Below are positions 11,794 to 24,127 of a stretch of DNA of 64,000 nucleotides, piece after piece; positions within the stretch are counted from its first letter, which is position 1; each line of letters starts with the position of its first letter. The notes beneath the pieces are model-generated. The model worked only from the letters and a program-made list of their open reading frames with translations, was not told the DNA's origin and did not search any database. The stretch is from Phascolomyces articulosus. Its lineage: Eukaryota; Mucoromycota; Mucoromycetes; Mucorales; Lichtheimiaceae. The stretch spans positions 124,001 through 188,000 of the forward strand of contig JAIXMP010000020.1 in assembly GCA_025677815.1 (NCBI GenBank). Direction: 5' to 3'. Made by a program: the position numbers and the translations under genes.

Positions 11794-13662
11794 GAGAAAT
11801 TCAAGCAATAATCGGGATTTTTTTTTTTAATAAAATGCAGTTCCATTGAGTGATAACCTGGAGGAAAATTCATTCTTAGCAGTTAATATATTGGTACCAT
11901 TATTATTATATCAAGCACGATATATATATATTTTTCTCTTCATTCCTGTTATTATTATATATAGGATTGAGTACTATGGATAAAATGACCATCTCTCATT
12001 ATTGGATGATAGGCGGTTGTTACCCCGTGTAACCTATATTTACCACTGTCATTTGTGACCAATTCGTTTGATTCATTATATAGTGTAAAGTTTTTTTTTT
12101 TTTTTGACCGTTGCTCTTGTAAAACCATATCATGTTATAATTAGACTAAATCCTCTCCTGGCTGTCGTTATTAGATTTTGTTTTTCCGCAATAATTGTTG
12201 CAAGGAAACATGATCATGCTACTGTTCACAAGAAGTATAATAACTTGTGTCAATTCACTTTTATTTTGTACATGTAACAGTGTATACTGAAAATAAAGTT
12301 TTTTGGATTATAAAATTTCTATGCTCAGCTGCTTTTCTCGATTCAGTAATCAGGTTTAGAAATGGGTTAGTAGAATGGCTTTTTTTATATATGATAAAAC
12401 GTTTATTTATAAAGGAATACCAAATGTCCGGTATATTTTATTTATAAAAGGAAAATATCTTCGTATATAATATAAACAAAATAAACACAAATCAAAAAGA
12501 TTATGTAGTAGTTACGGTTACAAATATTTTTTGAATTGCTTGAAAAATAGTTTCACCATTTACATGATTCATTATGTATTCCATGATACAATATAAAATA
12601 TTTATACAGATGTGTCTCTCCATCATGATTGGAGCAATATCAAAGTATACAAAAATAAAGATCACTTTGAGTAATAATCCATGATTAAAACGTAATATAG
12701 CACTACTCCTCAAAAAAAAAAAGATTCCATTATTCCTCAGTTTCTTCACATCGGAATAGAATGGAATCCTTTATTATATTCAATATATTATTATTGTAAA
12801 TAATTTTGTTCTTCAAAGTATCCCGAACAATCGAATGTGGAGAAATGGTAATGTTTCGATGGTCCAGAATCTTATCACTAAATGAACGAATAGTAAGAGT
12901 GCTTCTTGCCCATCTGCCAATATATGTTGAACAACTGACAATGTTGAGTGCGTATTGCAGTATATAAAGGAATTCCAAATAAAAAAAAAACGCGCACAGC
13001 ATACATAATTTTAACAATAGATAAAAAAAGTGCATGTATTATAATATATTTTTTTTTCTGAAAAGAAAGATCATCCGGAGAGTTTAGGATATGTAAAAAG
13101 ATATCATGAATGGTGCTTCTGAGGCTGATGTGATTTTTTTAAAGTTAAACTATTAGGGACCATATGAGAATAAACTAAAAACTTTTGAATGAAATTGTCG
13201 CGTTATCAGTTTATCCAACAAATAAAAAAAAGTTTAGCCATAGTTAAATTGATGTCAAAAACAAAGATACCTACTTGGTCGGTCGGATGAAATTCATGTG
13301 TTACCACACACCAAGCTACTATTTCATCTTTTTTTTTCTAATTGATAAGTGGTTAGTACAGATCAGATATATTTGCATAATCTTTTGGTGTATATAAGAT
13401 ATACAATGCATAATATAATGATGATTCCATTTATCCATAGCATCGACCATTTCTTACTGTAATATTTTTTTTTACTTTGGCTTGTGCTGATTTATTCTTA
13501 TTACAAAATGATAGTATTATTTTTTAAAAAAATAATTATGAACAGATGTATAATAGTATACATCTGGTGTGATGATATCTTGTACACACGTGCATTATAA
13601 CAAACATCTTAATAATATGTGGCAGTGTGGGACAAACAATAGAAAGGGTATGCGAACAGTGA
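11794..13662. other. intergenic, no supported gene
   Basis: About 1.9 kb of AT-rich DNA. Open frames at 12247-12447 (+), 12501-12749 (-) and 12730-13035 (-) are rich in Phe, Tyr, Ile and Lys, as expected by chance in AT-rich DNA, and match no family I recognise. Confidence 0.5.
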
Positions 13663-14001
13663 ATGTCCACTGTTATATCGAACAATTTCCATGAAAAAGC
13701 GCACGATGCCGTTCTTGTACTTGGTGAATCGGCAAATAAGGAAATTTTATAGCAGGCGGAAAACCAGGATTTCGAAAATTATCTTTATGCCACTGAGGCG
13801 TGTTCTGAACTTTACATGTCATTGGTTGATTTTACGCATTGATTTGTTACAGTCAAGATTCATTATTATCCCTTTGTGCTGGATCATGATCTGACTTGTT
13901 GTATACATCCCATATTCATGAAAAAAAAAGAAATGATGGTAGTAGCAAGACAACACGAGAGGATACACAAAATGCGAATCGAGCGAGAAAAGAATCAATA
14001 G
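13663..14001 (+). pseudogene. possible decayed open frame
   Basis: From an ATG at 13663 one frame runs 113 codons to a TAG at 13999-14001 with only two internal stops (TAG after ...SANKEIL, TGA after ...LVDFTH). Between them the amino-acid composition is less AT-driven than chance frames nearby (QDFENYLYATEACSELYMSL). I do not recognise a family. It may be a relic or chance; it lies just upstream of the phosphate transporter. Confidence 0.22.
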
Positions 14002-14151
14002 GCGAAACAAATCATAAACTGTTCAACAAGGATATAAACACACAATAATTCATCGTTTTTTTCCTTTTCTTCTTTTTATTTTTTATTTGATTTTTCTGTT
14101 CCACTTTCTATTATAATATCAATTTCTTAAACAGTTCATCTTTTGCCCAAG

Positions 14152-15980
14152 ATGATGAACCCTTTTGATTTTACGTGGATCTTTGGCGTTACCATGGTAT
14201 TGGCTTTTGCTGATGCTTTTGGTATTGGTGCCAATGATGTTGCCAACGCTTTTGCTACATCCGTATCGTCAGGATCATTAACACTCCTTCAAGCTGTTAT
14301 CTGTGCTTGTTTCACTGAATTTCTTGGTGCCTTGTTACTTGGTAACCAAGTGAGTGATACCATTCGAAGTGGTATTATGCCTCTCGATAACTTTGCTGAC
14401 GAACCTGAAATGCTTATGCTTGCTATGATGTGCGCCTTGTTTGGTTCTGCTACCTGGGTATTGACTGCCTCGCGCTTCGGCTGGCCCGTGAGCACAACTC
14501 ACTCCATTGTGGGTGCTATTATTGGTACAGGTATCGCTGGTTTTGGTGCCGATGTCGTTGACTGGTCTTTTGATGGTGTCGGTGGTATTATTGCCTCATG
14601 GTTTATCTCGCCTTTTGCATCTGGTCTTATTGCTGCTATCGTTTATTTGATTGTCAAATATGGTGTCCTCAAGCGTAAGGAAAGCTTAAAATGGGGTCTT
14701 TATCTTGTTCCAGTATTCTTTGTAAGTTTTTTTTTAAAAGAAATATCATTCATAATATATTCCGTTGATATATCTTACTAACTTGAAACCAAATAAATGT
14801 ATAAATGGTACTGTTCTATTAGTTCGTTACTTCATTTATTGAAGCTTTCTATATTATCTACAAGGGTGCACCTGGTACTCAAGCCGCCAAGATGGGTATT
14901 GGTGCTCAAGTCGGTATTGCCTTTGGTATCGGCGGTTTCTTCCTTGTTTGGTCCGCTTTGTTTGTTGTTCCATGGCTTCGTCGTCGTATCATTGAACGTG
15001 AAAGCCTTCGATGGTACCACGTCTTTGTTGTTCACTTTATTTCCAAACGTCCCAGAATCGATCAAGATGAAGAAGGCAAGCCTAGTGCTGATTTCGCCCT
15101 CCCCACAGATCAAGATGCCGCCATTGTCCGTGAAGAACAAGAAAATGTTGATCAAAAAGAATCGGATGATTCCAAGAAATTGGAAAAGAGCACATCAGAT
15201 GCTATCGCTCATCAACAGGATGCTGAATCGTCTGATAGTAATAGCCAAATCAAGGGACCACAACATCAAATAATTGAAAAGGTGGATGAAAATGATATTC
15301 TTGCTACTCCCTTTTACTGGGGTAAGCTTCTCTCGGGTACTTATCTCAGAAAAAAGGCCGCCTTCCTGTTGCTTCATGGTGTTCGTAAGGATGTCCGTAA
15401 CTTAAACTCACCTCATTTGAAGAATATTCATGCTGCTGCCGTCAAATATGACAATAATACCGAATACATGTTCTCTTTCCTCCAAGTATTGACCGCTTTG
15501 GTCTTTTCTTTTGCTCATGGTTCTAATGATGTTTCCAATGCTGTTGGTCCCTTGTCTGCTGTGCACACAATCTGGACCACTGCTACTGTCGGTGAAAAAG
15601 TACCCACCCCTATTTGGATTTTGGCATATGGTGGTATTGCATTGGATATTGGTTTGGCTACTTATGGTTATCACGTCATGCGTCGTCTTGGTAACAACAT
15701 TACCTACATGACACCTTCGCGTGGTTTCTCAACTGAATTGGGTGCTGCTATTACTATCTTGACATGTTCTCAAGCTGGTATTCCTGTTTCTTCCACTCAT
15801 TGTGCTACGGGTGCTACCGCCGCTGTAGGTCTCTGCAATGGTAATTTACGTGCTATCAACTGGAAGATGCTTGCTTGGTGTATGTTTGCTTGGGTTCTTA
15901 CACTTCCTATTGCTGGTCTTATTGCCGGTCTTACATACTCCATTATCATCTATGCCCCCCATTTTGGAATGACAGTTTAA
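14152..15980 (+). CDS. PiT-family phosphate permease (PHO-4/Pho89 type)
   Basis: Two exons, 14152-14721 and 14823-15980 (101-nt intron), encode 575 residues. The duplicated PHO4-family signature is present twice: GANDVANAFATSVSSGSLTL near the N-terminus and FAHGSNDVSNAVGPLSA in the second half. Hydrophobic segments cluster in N- and C-terminal halves around a long charged hydrophilic loop (~residues 255-385, with many Lys, Glu, Asp, Gln), the usual layout of this family. Such proteins import inorganic phosphate with Na+ or H+ across the plasma membrane and in fungi are typically induced by phosphate starvation. Two adjacent ATGs (14152, 14155) could start; an upstream in-frame TTG at 14143 was ignored. 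Confidence 0.93.
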
Positions 15981-16665
15981 TTTTTTTCTTTTTTCATTTC
16001 CCACAAAACTTATAACCTTTTATTATTACTTTTATTATTATTACACAACACATTTATTATTTTTATATACTTATTCCATATGTATTTTAAATTTCTATAT
16101 ACTCAACATGCTTTTTAATATGATAATATATACGCTTCACTGATAAGCAGGTGTGTTTTTTTTTATTACGTTATATTTTTATATATTTCTGACTTTTTAC
16201 TTTTTTTTTGAGCCTTTATTTATTTTGTGTATAGTATATATATCATCTGTATCTATCAATATCCAATTAGAATTATTCTATGAGTGTGTGTTTGTAATAT
16301 GTTGCTACACACATGTTTGATAATAAGAATGTGTTTACATTGTTAAACTGTAAACATAAGCGTGAATAAGTTTATATAAGACTAGGAACCACTCGTAATG
16401 TTGTATATTACCTCAATGAACAATAGTCAATTACATCAACGAAAGTGAGGATAAGAAGACCACATGCTGATACATCAAAGTTTAATTTGAGTACCCTTGA
16501 AAAATTCGTGCTTCAAAGAGACAGCTATGTGATTTTTTCTGTGCAACAACAAACCCCAAATGATCGGGTGACATATTATTTATACTGGGAGGCACCTTTT
16601 TTATTTAAAATAAACCTTTCTGTAGAAAAAAAAAACCACAACAAATAAAGAAAGAAAAGGATTAA
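15981..16665. other. intergenic, no supported gene
   Basis: T-rich 3' region of the phosphate transporter, then A/T-rich DNA up to the next start. No gene or RNA seen. Confidence 0.5.
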
Positions 16666-18408
16666 ATGAGTAAACCAGAAAATGGACGACGACAGCCAAT
16701 GCAGATTTATGTACCACGTCATAGACGTATAGCACAAGAGCAACAACAGCAACAACAACAACAGCAGCAGCAGCAGCAGGCATTGGAAACTTCAACAATA
16801 ACCAATGGCAGATTTAATAATTACAATATAAATAATAATAATAATAATGAACACTATCCACGAATGGCCCGGGAAGAAACCTCCCCTCCGGTTGAAGTAG
16901 TTCGTCGAGGTCGTGGACAATTTCGAGCACCCGTTTCAAATAACAGTAATACAGTAAACAGAGATGGTCATTGGAATGGTGCAGCACAATCCAACTACAA
17001 TAACAACAATAGTAGCAATAATTACAGTACCCGCCCAACGAACGGAGTCTCTTCCATATCACCAGCGATACAAGATCGATACAGCCGATCCAATCCTCCA
17101 TCATCATCATCACCACCACTTTCTTCTCCTAATAATAACTCTCAAAGAGGTCTATCTTCAAGTAATTGGATGGGCATGATAGAAAGCCAGCAGCAACAGC
17201 AACAACAGCAACAGAATGAAAGTAGGGGTAATAATAATGTAGATCAGTTAACAACAAGGATGGAAAAATTGAGCGTTGTAACTGAAAAAGACAATTACAA
17301 AGTACTACAACAAAAGGACAATAGTATAATTGATGGAAAAAGCAGCAATACGAATAGCAGTAGCACTACAAGTTCCAGTAATAATAATAACAGCGAAGAA
17401 TCTGAAAGGGAAGAATGGGAAGATTTATTGGATACTTTGGATAAAGAAGATGAGGTACACCATAATAAAAAGCAACATCAACAGCAACAGTTCAAAAATG
17501 ATACAGTATTAATACCTGGTAAGAGTTCTCCTTTCTTTCTTCTCTTTCTCCTTTAATGTTTTATTAGCCATCTTAAAAGGAAGCATGATTTAATGATCCA
17601 ATCCATAATTAGAGAAAAAATCACCGGATACACGATCATCATCTAATGACTATACCAACATTTTGGATTGCTATGGTTTTCCCTCATCTTTTAAATCATT
17701 TCATTTACAAAGTATATTTAATAAGTATGAGAATGTTCAAGGTGGCTACAAGATCAAATGGATGGATGATACTCGAGCATTGATCATTTTCGCACATCCA
17801 CATACAGGTATAATAACAATCCTGATAAAAAAATATATATAAAAAACTTTTAGATCTTGACTAATTAATATTCAATTGTTATATTACAGCTAAACGTGCT
17901 TATTTGGATAATGTCAGTAACATTCAAATAAAAATACGTCCATACACAGGTGCAATTGAATTTTCAGAATGTAGGTTTAACAAAATGATAACAATAATGG
18001 ATTGGGTAGATCATCGTATTAATATGAAAATGGAACGATCCTAATAAATCATATATTTTGAATATTATTATTATTATTATTATTATAGCACCAGAAGGAC
18101 AGCCCATACCACGTCGGCCAGCTACCACAGATATGGTTGCAAGACGACTTGTTCATGGTGCATTAGGTGTAAGAGGCCCTGCACGAACACCGGAGCAACG
18201 ACAAGCAGAACGTGCATTGCTTCAGGCAGAAAGAGGTATACTATTTTATTAAGACATAGGAGGAAGATCGGAAAAAAAGAGAGTTAGAGACAAGAGGACA
18301 GGCGTTTTTTGGATATTAATGGATGATGATATGGTAGATCGACGAGAAGCGAAACGACGAATGGAAGCAGAACGTGCAAAAGCCATTTCAGATGCATTCA
18401 ATGAATAA
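16666..18408 (+). CDS. R3HCC1L-like coiled-coil protein, Gln/Asn-rich
   Basis: Five exons (16666-17518, 17613-17807, 17890-17949, 18089-18235, 18338-18408) encode 441 residues. The N-terminus carries QIYVPRHRR, then long Gln, Asn and Ser tracts. After the disordered half comes a compact domain beginning DYTNILDCYGFPSSFKS and including KIKWMDDTRALIIF, then ARRLVHGALGVRG and a basic coiled-coil tail ending KAISDAFNE. This series matches the C-terminal module of animal R3HCC1/R3HCC1L (an RRM-like fold followed by a helix). Function is poorly known; RNA or exon-junction-related roles have been proposed for the animal proteins. The last intron (18236-18337) was chosen because it makes the coiled coil continuous (QAERDRREAKRRMEAERAK); a shorter intron would keep the frame but break the helix. 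Confidence 0.75.
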
Positions 18409-18957
18409 TTTTTTTTCTACTGTTAATACACATATATATCCACACTATTTGTAAAAACCTGCACACTCTTTGCATTCTTTTGCATTTTCAACTTATAATT
18501 GTTAATGTAGAGCTCCCCCATCCCTTCTTCTTTACATATTTCTCTTTTGCATTAAATACGACTATTTTTTTATTCTAATGAACACTTTTTCCCATTAAAT
18601 ATTGATAAATATAACTGCTACAATTTCCGTTTTTATTGATATCTCTAATTGATATGATTGATAATGATATGCATCCTAAAATGATAATATATTTATATAA
18701 TAGTATGTAAATATATAACAATATGAAATGCTTATATAACTCAAGCATTCAGGCTGTTTAGTTAGAAAATAATCGTTGTTGGATACATGAATCATCCATT
18801 CACGCATGTCGAGAAATGGATTTCGTTACATGTGACTTGCTTGCCTCGCAGCAAACAGCTGGAGTTGCGTGAAAAGTGTCAAAAGTGCCGCCGCCTTCGC
18901 TTACAAGCCTAGCCTTTCCCCTCACCCACTTTACCAAGAGAGATCAATATACAAAAA
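18409..18957. other. intergenic, no supported gene
   Basis: Short AT-rich spacer between R3HCC1L-like and SmE genes. A GC-richer patch just before the SmE ATG is probably its leader. Confidence 0.5.
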
Positions 18958-19610
18958 ATGTCGAGCAAAGTCCAAAAGATTATGGTTCAGCCCATCGTAC
19001 GTTTAATCTCATTATTCTTCTATTCCCAAACTCCATTAAAAAGTACTTATCTATTTCATTTGTTTTTTTTATTCTCTTAGAACCTGATTTTCAGATATCT
19101 TCAAAATGTAAGTTTTTTCTTTTTTATGATTATTAGTTAGATGATCTTAAAAAAAGCACACACATTAATTTATATACCACTTGATTGTCTAAATATATAG
19201 AAACAACGAGTTCAAATTTGGTTGGTGGATAAGACAGACATGAGAATCGAAGGCCAAATCATTGTAAGATTATTATTATTTCTTCGTGTTTTATAAGCCT
19301 GAGCGATGCTTTATAATAGTTGGTGTAAATATACTGATCACACAATGGGTCATGTACGCGTGTTTTTTTTAAATAGGGTTTCGATGAATTCATGAACTTG
19401 GTGTTAGACGATGCTGTAGAAGTAATGACTAAGGAAGAAGGCTCGAGAAGAGAATTAGGTATATATAGAACTATATAATAGGGTAACAGTGGTATGTATA
19501 TAACATTGTATATATAACTAATGAGTGCTTTCATGGAATGGTATGTTGTTATAGGACGATTAATGTTAAAGGGCGATAATATTTGCGTTATTCAAGCTGT
19601 AAACAATTGA
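18958..19610 (+). CDS. small nuclear ribonucleoprotein SmE
   Basis: Five small exons (18958-18996, 19081-19107, 19201-19263, 19377-19458, 19555-19610) encode only 88 residues, the length expected for SmE (human 92). Spliced protein begins MSSKVQKIMVQPI, continues NLIFRYLQNKQRVQIWLVDK, then shows the Sm1 motif ending in MRIEGQIIGFDEFMNLVLDD and the Sm2 motif GRLMLKGDNICVIQ. SmE is one of seven Sm proteins forming the ring on U1, U2, U4 and U5 snRNAs in the spliceosome. Exons of 27-82 nt are very small and three exon junctions fall between codons. No single-frame open frame reveals the gene; it was assembled from splice sites. It converges with the ABCD4-like gene. Confidence 0.95.
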
Positions 19611-19800
19611 TAATCATCATCTTACTTTTTTTCAGCGAATTCACATTAATCCGCACGCTCATGACAATACATATTCACACTCTCTCTTTCGCTCTCTTTT
19701 CAACTTGTTTTTTATACGACCATTTGTTTTTTTTTTTTGCGACGACAATTATATACATGCGAAAAAAAAAGATCAATTTGTTTATTCTTGTCTGAACATA

Positions 19801-19824
19801 TTATATATATATATATATATATAT
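19801..19824. repeat. (TA)n microsatellite
   Basis: About 12 TA units between the convergent SmE and ABCD4-like genes. Confidence 0.8.
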
Positions 19825-19857
19825 CAATTTAAAAAAAGAATTAAAGGACTTGTTTCA

Positions 19858-20928
19858 TCATTGCTTTGGCGATGGTGATATTTCCTCAGCTGTATATCCT
19901 CCTTGTCCATCTAATGTTACAATCTTGTTATGGTAATCAATGATGTTGGTATGGTGACTTATGCTAATGATGGCAATATCTATATCATGAAGAAGGCTGT
20001 ATAAATGTGTTTCTGATTTGGTGTCCATGGCACTTGTGGCTTCATCAAGAACTAATAGTAGAAAGCGATACCGTTTTTTTAGCTATCTCAAGCATGTTTC
20101 AATTGCTTATAAAAATAAGTTACCTGCAAAACGAGGTCTCCAATATAATATACGAGTAAACATTAACCGTTGTTGTTCACCAGGAGATAACATCTTTTGC
20201 CATTCTTCACCAAAACGAGCATCAAATGATCCAAGTATTCCTTCAAGATGTTCAAGTCGGACTTGATGTAACAGTTCACGTACTTGGATATCGGATACTA
20301 TGATTGCAATATGTATTCGTTAGTTCTCCTTCGTATGCAAATAAATAAAATGACAATATCTAAAGTTCTTAATTTGTATGGAATATAATAAATTACCAGT
20401 CATAGTTGAAGAATTATATGGATACATGATTTGTTCACGTAATGATCCATCGATGAGATAGGGTGTTTGGGGCAAAAATACAAAATCTTTCTCAAGAAGA
20501 TCTTTGGGAACATGGATACGTCCTAAATAAATAACAATGTCAAGTTGGTTATTATACATGGGTCAGTTATTATGGATAATTATTTCGCACATAAGATTGA
20601 AAAAATCACAAGTTACTACTATTTACCTGAAGTACAATGCCATAGACCAGCTAAAGCGCGTAAAAGAGATGATTTACCACTTCCTATAAATATTTAGAGG
20701 TTAGACGAAACATTTACAACAAAAAATGGGCATCTATAACCAAATTTACCATTGGGACCCACAATGACAACGCGGTCAGTATTAGCAATTTCTAAGTTGA
20801 ATCCAGAAACAAGTTGTTTGCCTTGTGGTGATACTAACTCAACGTTTTCAAATAAAATAGAACTGAACAACAAAGATTAGTCAACTTTTTTGAAATATAG
20901 GACTATTTCCTATTTACTTTCTTTTATT

Positions 20929-21011
<83 letters not shown>

Positions 21012-22993
21012 GTTACCTTGAACTGTGTTCGTCTAAATCAGTACGAGGATGGTGAACTGTGATATTATTAAGTTCATCTTCCACATCGTCTATTACTTCC
21101 AAAACCTCTCCAATACGAGCAGCATAACCAGCCAGATCAGATAATTTAACGGATTGCTCGATGATTACAGTAAATCTAAATATAAGATACATGCAAAAGA
21201 ACGAATTCTAATGTATCCGCCAAAAAAGGAGGTAAGTACTTTCTTCATTTTACAACAATTGAACCTTATCCTTTCTTTTTGGATCTCTTGCTTTAATAAC
21301 ACTTTCTTTTTTGTTACTGTTACCTTGGAAATAATTTCACTAAGTTCAGAAGGATCTTTGTCATCAAATATACCAGCAAAAATAGGCATGGCCACAATAA
21401 GATAACTCAAAATCGAACCAAAGTATGAAAAGCTTTCATTGGACACTATATATATAAAGCATAGTTTCATATATAAGCAACAGATTTGCTAAAAAATAGT
21501 GAACTGTTTTCCTTTTGATAGAATAAGGCAAAATAGAAAAAAAGAGAAATACAAATATACTTTACAGTGTAATGGTAGTTCTCTATTAACTACTTTTCTT
21601 TGACTATCAAGAAGTGTATATAAACTTTCTTTAGCTCTTGCATGTTCTTCTCGTTCACCACGCGAAAATGCAATGGCTTCAGCGAATTGACGTAAGCGCA
21701 CGTGTAGGAATCTATTGAGAGTTATCCGTTCCCAGGAATAAATATCCCATCATCACCACCCAGTAAACAAACAAAAAGCCTCGGTTAGGAATAATCCAGG
21801 GGAATTGGTTCCAGTTTGTTGTTGCTATCATGCGCACGAGCATCCACATGAAGTTTTTGTAAAACCAAAAAAAAAAGAATTGTATAATAATTTATGTTAC
21901 CTAAAGTTGCCCTCTGCAAGTTCTTTGTAGAATACAGAGTTGACGATGGGCCTGATCAACACTTGACTTAGGATGGATCCCACAATAAAATAACCATAGA
22001 TCATTAATGGACCAAGCGCTCCCGTGACGGACCAGCATTTCCAGGTATAGTAAGCAACCAATACGGGTGCTATAATAAGTTTTTCGACAATTTCTCTTAA
22101 TGCATCTGCGAATTTGTCAATATCCTGGGCAATACGTTGGTCACTATATATATATCCACATATATTCTATGGTTATTCATATATCATAAAAGAGATTTGA
22201 TATCAAAATAAATAAAAAAAAAGAGAAAGCCGAGGTTTCTTATAATAATGATAATAAAGATCTATTTCTACTTACGGATTATCAGGAGCATCTGGGCTCG
22301 TGACAACTGAATAAAGTGTTTTTGGCTTGATATAGCAATCATGCAAATACTGCGTCAATAGTCGTCGAATCTTCAGTGAAAACAATCCACCCATATAAGC
22401 TAATAAACTTTTGCCCTAATTGGTTGTTATAAATCCATCATCATAATTGTTCAAATTCATAATTGAGGAAGTGTATTAATAAGACAAAAAGGATAGAAAG
22501 GAAGGAAAAAGAATTTGTTTGTTACTGAGGATAACTGACGGGAGAAAATAGCAAAATGGCATCATATATACATATCAATAATATTAAAACTTACTGCAGC
22601 AGCACCAAATACCAACACCATACAAGGTATAATAAATTGCATAAAACCAGGAAAGTCTTTACTAGATAAAACACCATAGAATCGACTTGGCATTAAACCA
22701 ACATAGTAATAAAGAACTTCAGTACCACAACTAAGGGCAACAAAAACAATGTAAAGCCAAAATAATGAATGTTGACGTGCTTTAGGTGTTAATGAATAAA
22801 AACGATCTTGATTGGAAGTGGATCGGAATAAGACTTGAAGTAAACGATATAAACGATTTAAAAATACACGATCAAAACTATAATGACTTTTATTATTGGA
22901 AGTCTGTTGTTGTGGTGTTAATTCAATCATGTCTTGTTCTTCTGAATCAGTTGCTGATGTGGCGATCGATCGAAAAGGATAATAATACCGCAT
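19858..22993 (-). CDS. ABCD4-like ABC half transporter
   Basis: Eleven exons on the minus strand (22993-22595, 22415-22276, 22143-21901, 21711-21566, 21445-21324, 21207-21017, 20862-20750, 20683-20627, 20522-20397, 20297-20124, 20051-19858) encode 634 residues (human ABCD4 is 606). The N-terminal half is the ABCD transmembrane domain, with the ABCD4-like block YYVGLMPSRFYGVLSSKDF. The nucleotide domain has Walker A GPNGSGKSS (~450), signature LSPGEQQR (~550), Walker B FAVLDEAT and an H-loop ISISHH. Of the ABCD family it resembles ABCD4 more than the peroxisomal fatty-acid importers: the LSPGEQQRL and FAVLDEATSA sequences and the domain around GYAARIGE fit. Human ABCD4 moves cobalamin out of lysosomes with LMBD1; a cobalamin role here is inference. 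A likely alternative is an unspecified peroxisomal or vacuolar ABCD protein. Confidence 0.85.
20932..21004. repeat. compound (CA)n/(TA)n microsatellite in an intron
   Basis: About 14 CA units followed after a short spacer by about 17 TA units, inside intron 6 of the ABCD4-like gene. Confidence 0.9.
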
Positions 22994-23198
22994 AGTTCCA
23001 ACTGCTTGGGGGTACTGGGACCCTCTTAAATTATTTTTTAAGGGGGTTGTTCTTGTGAACTAAAAAGAATTTTATTATTATTATATATTATTATTACAGC
23101 CAAAAAAAAAAAGAAAGGTATTTTTTACAATTACTATAATAGTTCATAATAATAATAATAATAATGGTAAGAAGTAAGACAGCAATTATATTTTTCCA

Positions 23199-23929
23199 CT
23201 ACTTTTTAGTTTTTTCAATAGCTTCATCAATTTCAGGAATCAATTCTTTCAAACGGTTCCATTGTGGTAAAGGCAATAGGATTCCTAATAAAAACCATCA
23301 TTGTTAATATGATTGATACAAGTTATCTAGTTTTTGCATGTTTTATAAAGACAAAATATGTTACCTTGTTTGGCATATTTCACTTCACCATCCTTATCAT
23401 GATAAATGGCTCGAATATCGATGGATGGTTGACCGTTGGGAAAAGTTTTCACAAATACTCGTCGTTTATTACTCAACTAAATAGTTTACATGCATTAATT
23501 ATACATCTCTCTCTCTCTCTCTCATCTTCCTTCTACCCCCTCAAGTAACAGCAAAAGTTGATTCATACCTCAAAGGAATTATTATCTTCTTTCTTGCTAC
23601 TACTATCATCACCTGATGTCTCTGCTGCGCGTTTACGTTTTAGACCAGCTGCGGTAGACTTTTGTTTCTTTGATTTTGGTTCCTATTTTTATATAAATCA
23701 CCCTCATCAATAAATGAATAAAAAAGAGGCTTTGAAATCCAAATGTAATCCAAAAATATACTTTACATTGTCTTCCTCGATAAAGTCGTCGTCAGAGTAC
23801 GCGTCTTTAGTTTCCGTTTGCTAACTCTCACAAGGTAAGCAATCTTTGTATAATACGCGTATAAATTTAAATAAAATGATGTATTTTTATCTTTTCAACC
23901 TTATATTCGCCTTCGTCGCTGCTACCCAT
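23199..23929 (-). CDS. PC4/Sub1 transcriptional coactivator
   Basis: Five exons on the minus strand (23929-23900, 23820-23767, 23682-23569, 23476-23365, 23284-23199) encode 131 residues. The first half is acidic then Lys/Ser-rich and disordered. The C-terminal ~65 residues are the PC4 single-stranded-DNA-binding domain: LSNKRRVFVKTF, then IDIRAIYHDKDGEVKYAKQG and ILLPLPQWNRL, matching the human PC4 core. PC4/Sub1 binds ssDNA and promoter DNA and acts in RNA polymerase II initiation, elongation and DNA-damage tolerance. Its ATG lies 198 bp from that of the divergent BLOC-1 subunit 2 gene, implying a shared promoter. Intron 3 contains a (CT)n run. Confidence 0.93.
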
Positions 23930-24127
23930 TGTTTATTGTACTTTCTGTTGGTTCGTTAAAAGTGAAAGTGAAAAGAGAGAAAGAAAAAGAAAAAAAAAAA
24001 TGAAAACGCGTTTTTTTTTCCCAACAACTCATATTTTTTTCGTGTTCCGAAAAGAAAAGTGTTCAAGCACTCACCACTGTTTCCTATTTTACTCTTTCCA
24101 CGCGACCCAAAAAAATCCCGTATATCA
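23930..24127. promoter_or_regulatory. divergent promoter region, PC4 and BLOS2
   Basis: 198 bp separate the two opposed start codons. It holds a purine-rich run on the plus strand (23965-24000), i.e. a CT-rich leader for PC4. No clear TATA box for either gene. Confidence 0.45.

Noticed and set aside
12247..13035. Open frames of 66-101 codons on both strands
   Set aside because: Composition is dominated by Phe, Tyr, Ile, Lys as expected by chance in AT-rich DNA; no splice-consistent gene model found.
18236..18318. Alternative short last intron in the R3HCC1L-like gene
   Set aside because: It keeps the frame but inserts non-helical sequence in the coiled coil; the 102-nt intron gives a continuous helix.
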